Assembly (NCBI RefSeq): GCF_030915385.1
Contig: NZ_CP133268.1
Location: 5,244,001-5,308,000 of the forward strand
Reading direction: 5' to 3'
Source of the DNA: Neobacillus sp. PS3-12
Lineage (GTDB): Bacteria > Bacillota > Bacilli > Bacillales > Cytobacillaceae
DNA: 64,000 nucleotides
The translations under genes were made by a program, and so were the position numbers. The notes under the pieces are model-generated. The model ran no database searches. It saw nothing but the letters and a program-made list of their open reading frames with translations, and was not told where the DNA came from. Below, piece after piece: positions 63,494 to 64,000 of the stretch (its first letter is position 1; each line of letters opens with the position of its first letter).

Positions 63494-64000
63494 ATGACAT
63501 TTTGTACATTAAAATTACTGACAATCATCGTCCCAACAATATTGATTGGCGGCTTCGAATTTATTCGTCATACAATTCTCTATCGTTATATATCGATGGA
63601 GACAGGAAATTTTATTATTACGATTCTAACACTTGTTATTTCTTTCCTTTATGCAAATTGGATGTTTAAAACGATCGAATTGAAAAACCAAAGGATCAGT
63701 TCTGAACGTGAATTAAGAGCAATTTATGAAGAAAGAGAGCGGATGGCAAAGGAATTAAATGATAGTATTGCGCAATCTTTATTTTTATTAAAGGTAGATT
63801 TGAAAAAAAATAAAATGCAAGAGGCAGGTTCAGTGGTTAATTCAATTGATACAAATTTACGCCAAGCTATTTTTAATTTAAGGTTAAAACCTGAGGAAGA
63901 TGGAGGATTTTTAGGACGAATAAATAATTGGATTGATCAATGGAATGCCGTAACAGGAGTTGAAAGCAGGATTGATATTCGAATAGAGGATGGATTTTTC
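63494..64000 (+). CDS. Sensor histidine kinase of the DesK/NarX type, 5' part, His replaced by Asn
   Basis: 169 codons to the window end. Two hydrophobic helices (residues about 5-22 and 37-57) precede a HisKA_3 dimerisation segment: AIYEERERMAKELNDSIAQSLF. In this family the segment normally reads ELHDS, with His as phosphate acceptor; here the codon is AAT (Asn). I chose ATG at 63494 for its spacing to GAAAGGG (63478-63484); earlier in-frame ATGs at 63476 and 63488 are possible. The catalytic ATPase domain lies beyond the window. Confidence 0.75.
   Translation, partial: MTFCTLKLLTIIVPTILIGGFEFIRHTILYRYISMETGNFIITILTLVISFLYANWMFKTIELKNQRISSERELRAIYEERERMAKELNDSIAQSLFLLKVDLKKNKMQEAGSVVNSIDTNLRQAIFNLRLKPEEDGGFLGRINNWIDQWNAVTGVESRIDIRIEDGFF

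Noticed and set aside
1..64000. CRISPR arrays, tRNA or rRNA genes, complete insertion sequences or prophage
   Set aside because: No regular spacer repeats, no tRNA cloverleaf-like sequence and no transposase or phage structural gene were seen; the single holin is not enough to call a prophage.

Overview
The window is chromosomal DNA of a low-GC, Gram-positive, aerobic endospore-former of the Bacillaceae. The evidence is AT-rich sequence, strong AGGAGG-type ribosome binding sites, frequent TTG and GTG starts, a gerA-type germinant receptor operon, riboflavin, thiamine and cobalamin riboswitches, a CgoX/HemY oxidase, a manganese pyrophosphatase and a quinol oxidase gene. No rRNA, tRNA, CRISPR array, transposase or prophage block is visible. 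Genus-level assignment is not possible from the sequence alone.

Layout. 1-9 kb: housekeeping and stress genes (start of qoxA, HesB-like protein, M20 amidohydrolase with a frameshift, cold shock protein, AarF/UbiB-like kinase, catalase, EamA exporter, CgoX). 10-14 kb: FMN riboswitch and ribD-ribE-ribBA-ribH. 14.5-20.7 kb: a cobalamin riboswitch followed by a wall-anchored protein built from transcobalamin-like parts, a DUF4430 lipoprotein and a complete ECF transporter (T, fused A-A', S). 20.7-26 kb: class A PBP, a lone holin, a TPP riboswitch and thiM-thiD-thiE. 27-31 kb: gerKA-gerKC-gerKB. 31-41 kb: assorted single genes (SDR, ppaC, CBS protein, TetR, lysine permease, LOG protein, orphan trpB). 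41-51 kb: MarR-controlled MFS exporter, acyl-CoA synthetase, and an IclR/LysR-flanked oxalocrotonate branch of catechol meta-cleavage (dmpC, dmpE, dmpH, dmpI homologues). 52-59.4 kb: a LacI-controlled catabolic locus (MFS importer, zinc alcohol dehydrogenase, 5'-truncated ThDP enzyme, acylating aldehyde dehydrogenase resembling SauS), tied together by six copies of a TTAGATCGATCTAA-like operator. 59.5-64 kb: GNAT/MocR pair, a gene preceded by Spo0A-like boxes, a gene remnant, an ABC ATPase and the start of a DesK/NarX-type histidine kinase.

Two systems stand out. The first is the B12-regulated locus, which looks like a surface-to-membrane vitamin B12 relay: the wall protein contains an alpha/alpha toroid and DUF4430 beta domains, the two parts of mammalian intrinsic factor and transcobalamin, but in the opposite order. 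The second is the LacI regulon, with its repeated operator and an unassigned substrate that may be a sulfonate or another C2-C3 aldehyde precursor.

Four genes carry a single-base indel, each in a run of four or five A or T (M20 amidohydrolase, HAD nucleotidase, gerKA, MocR regulator). This pattern is as compatible with sequencing error as with real decay. Separate gene remnants (TatD C-terminus, ThDP enzyme without its N-terminal domain, a membrane-protein C-terminus before the ABC ATPase) look like genuine decay or recombination.
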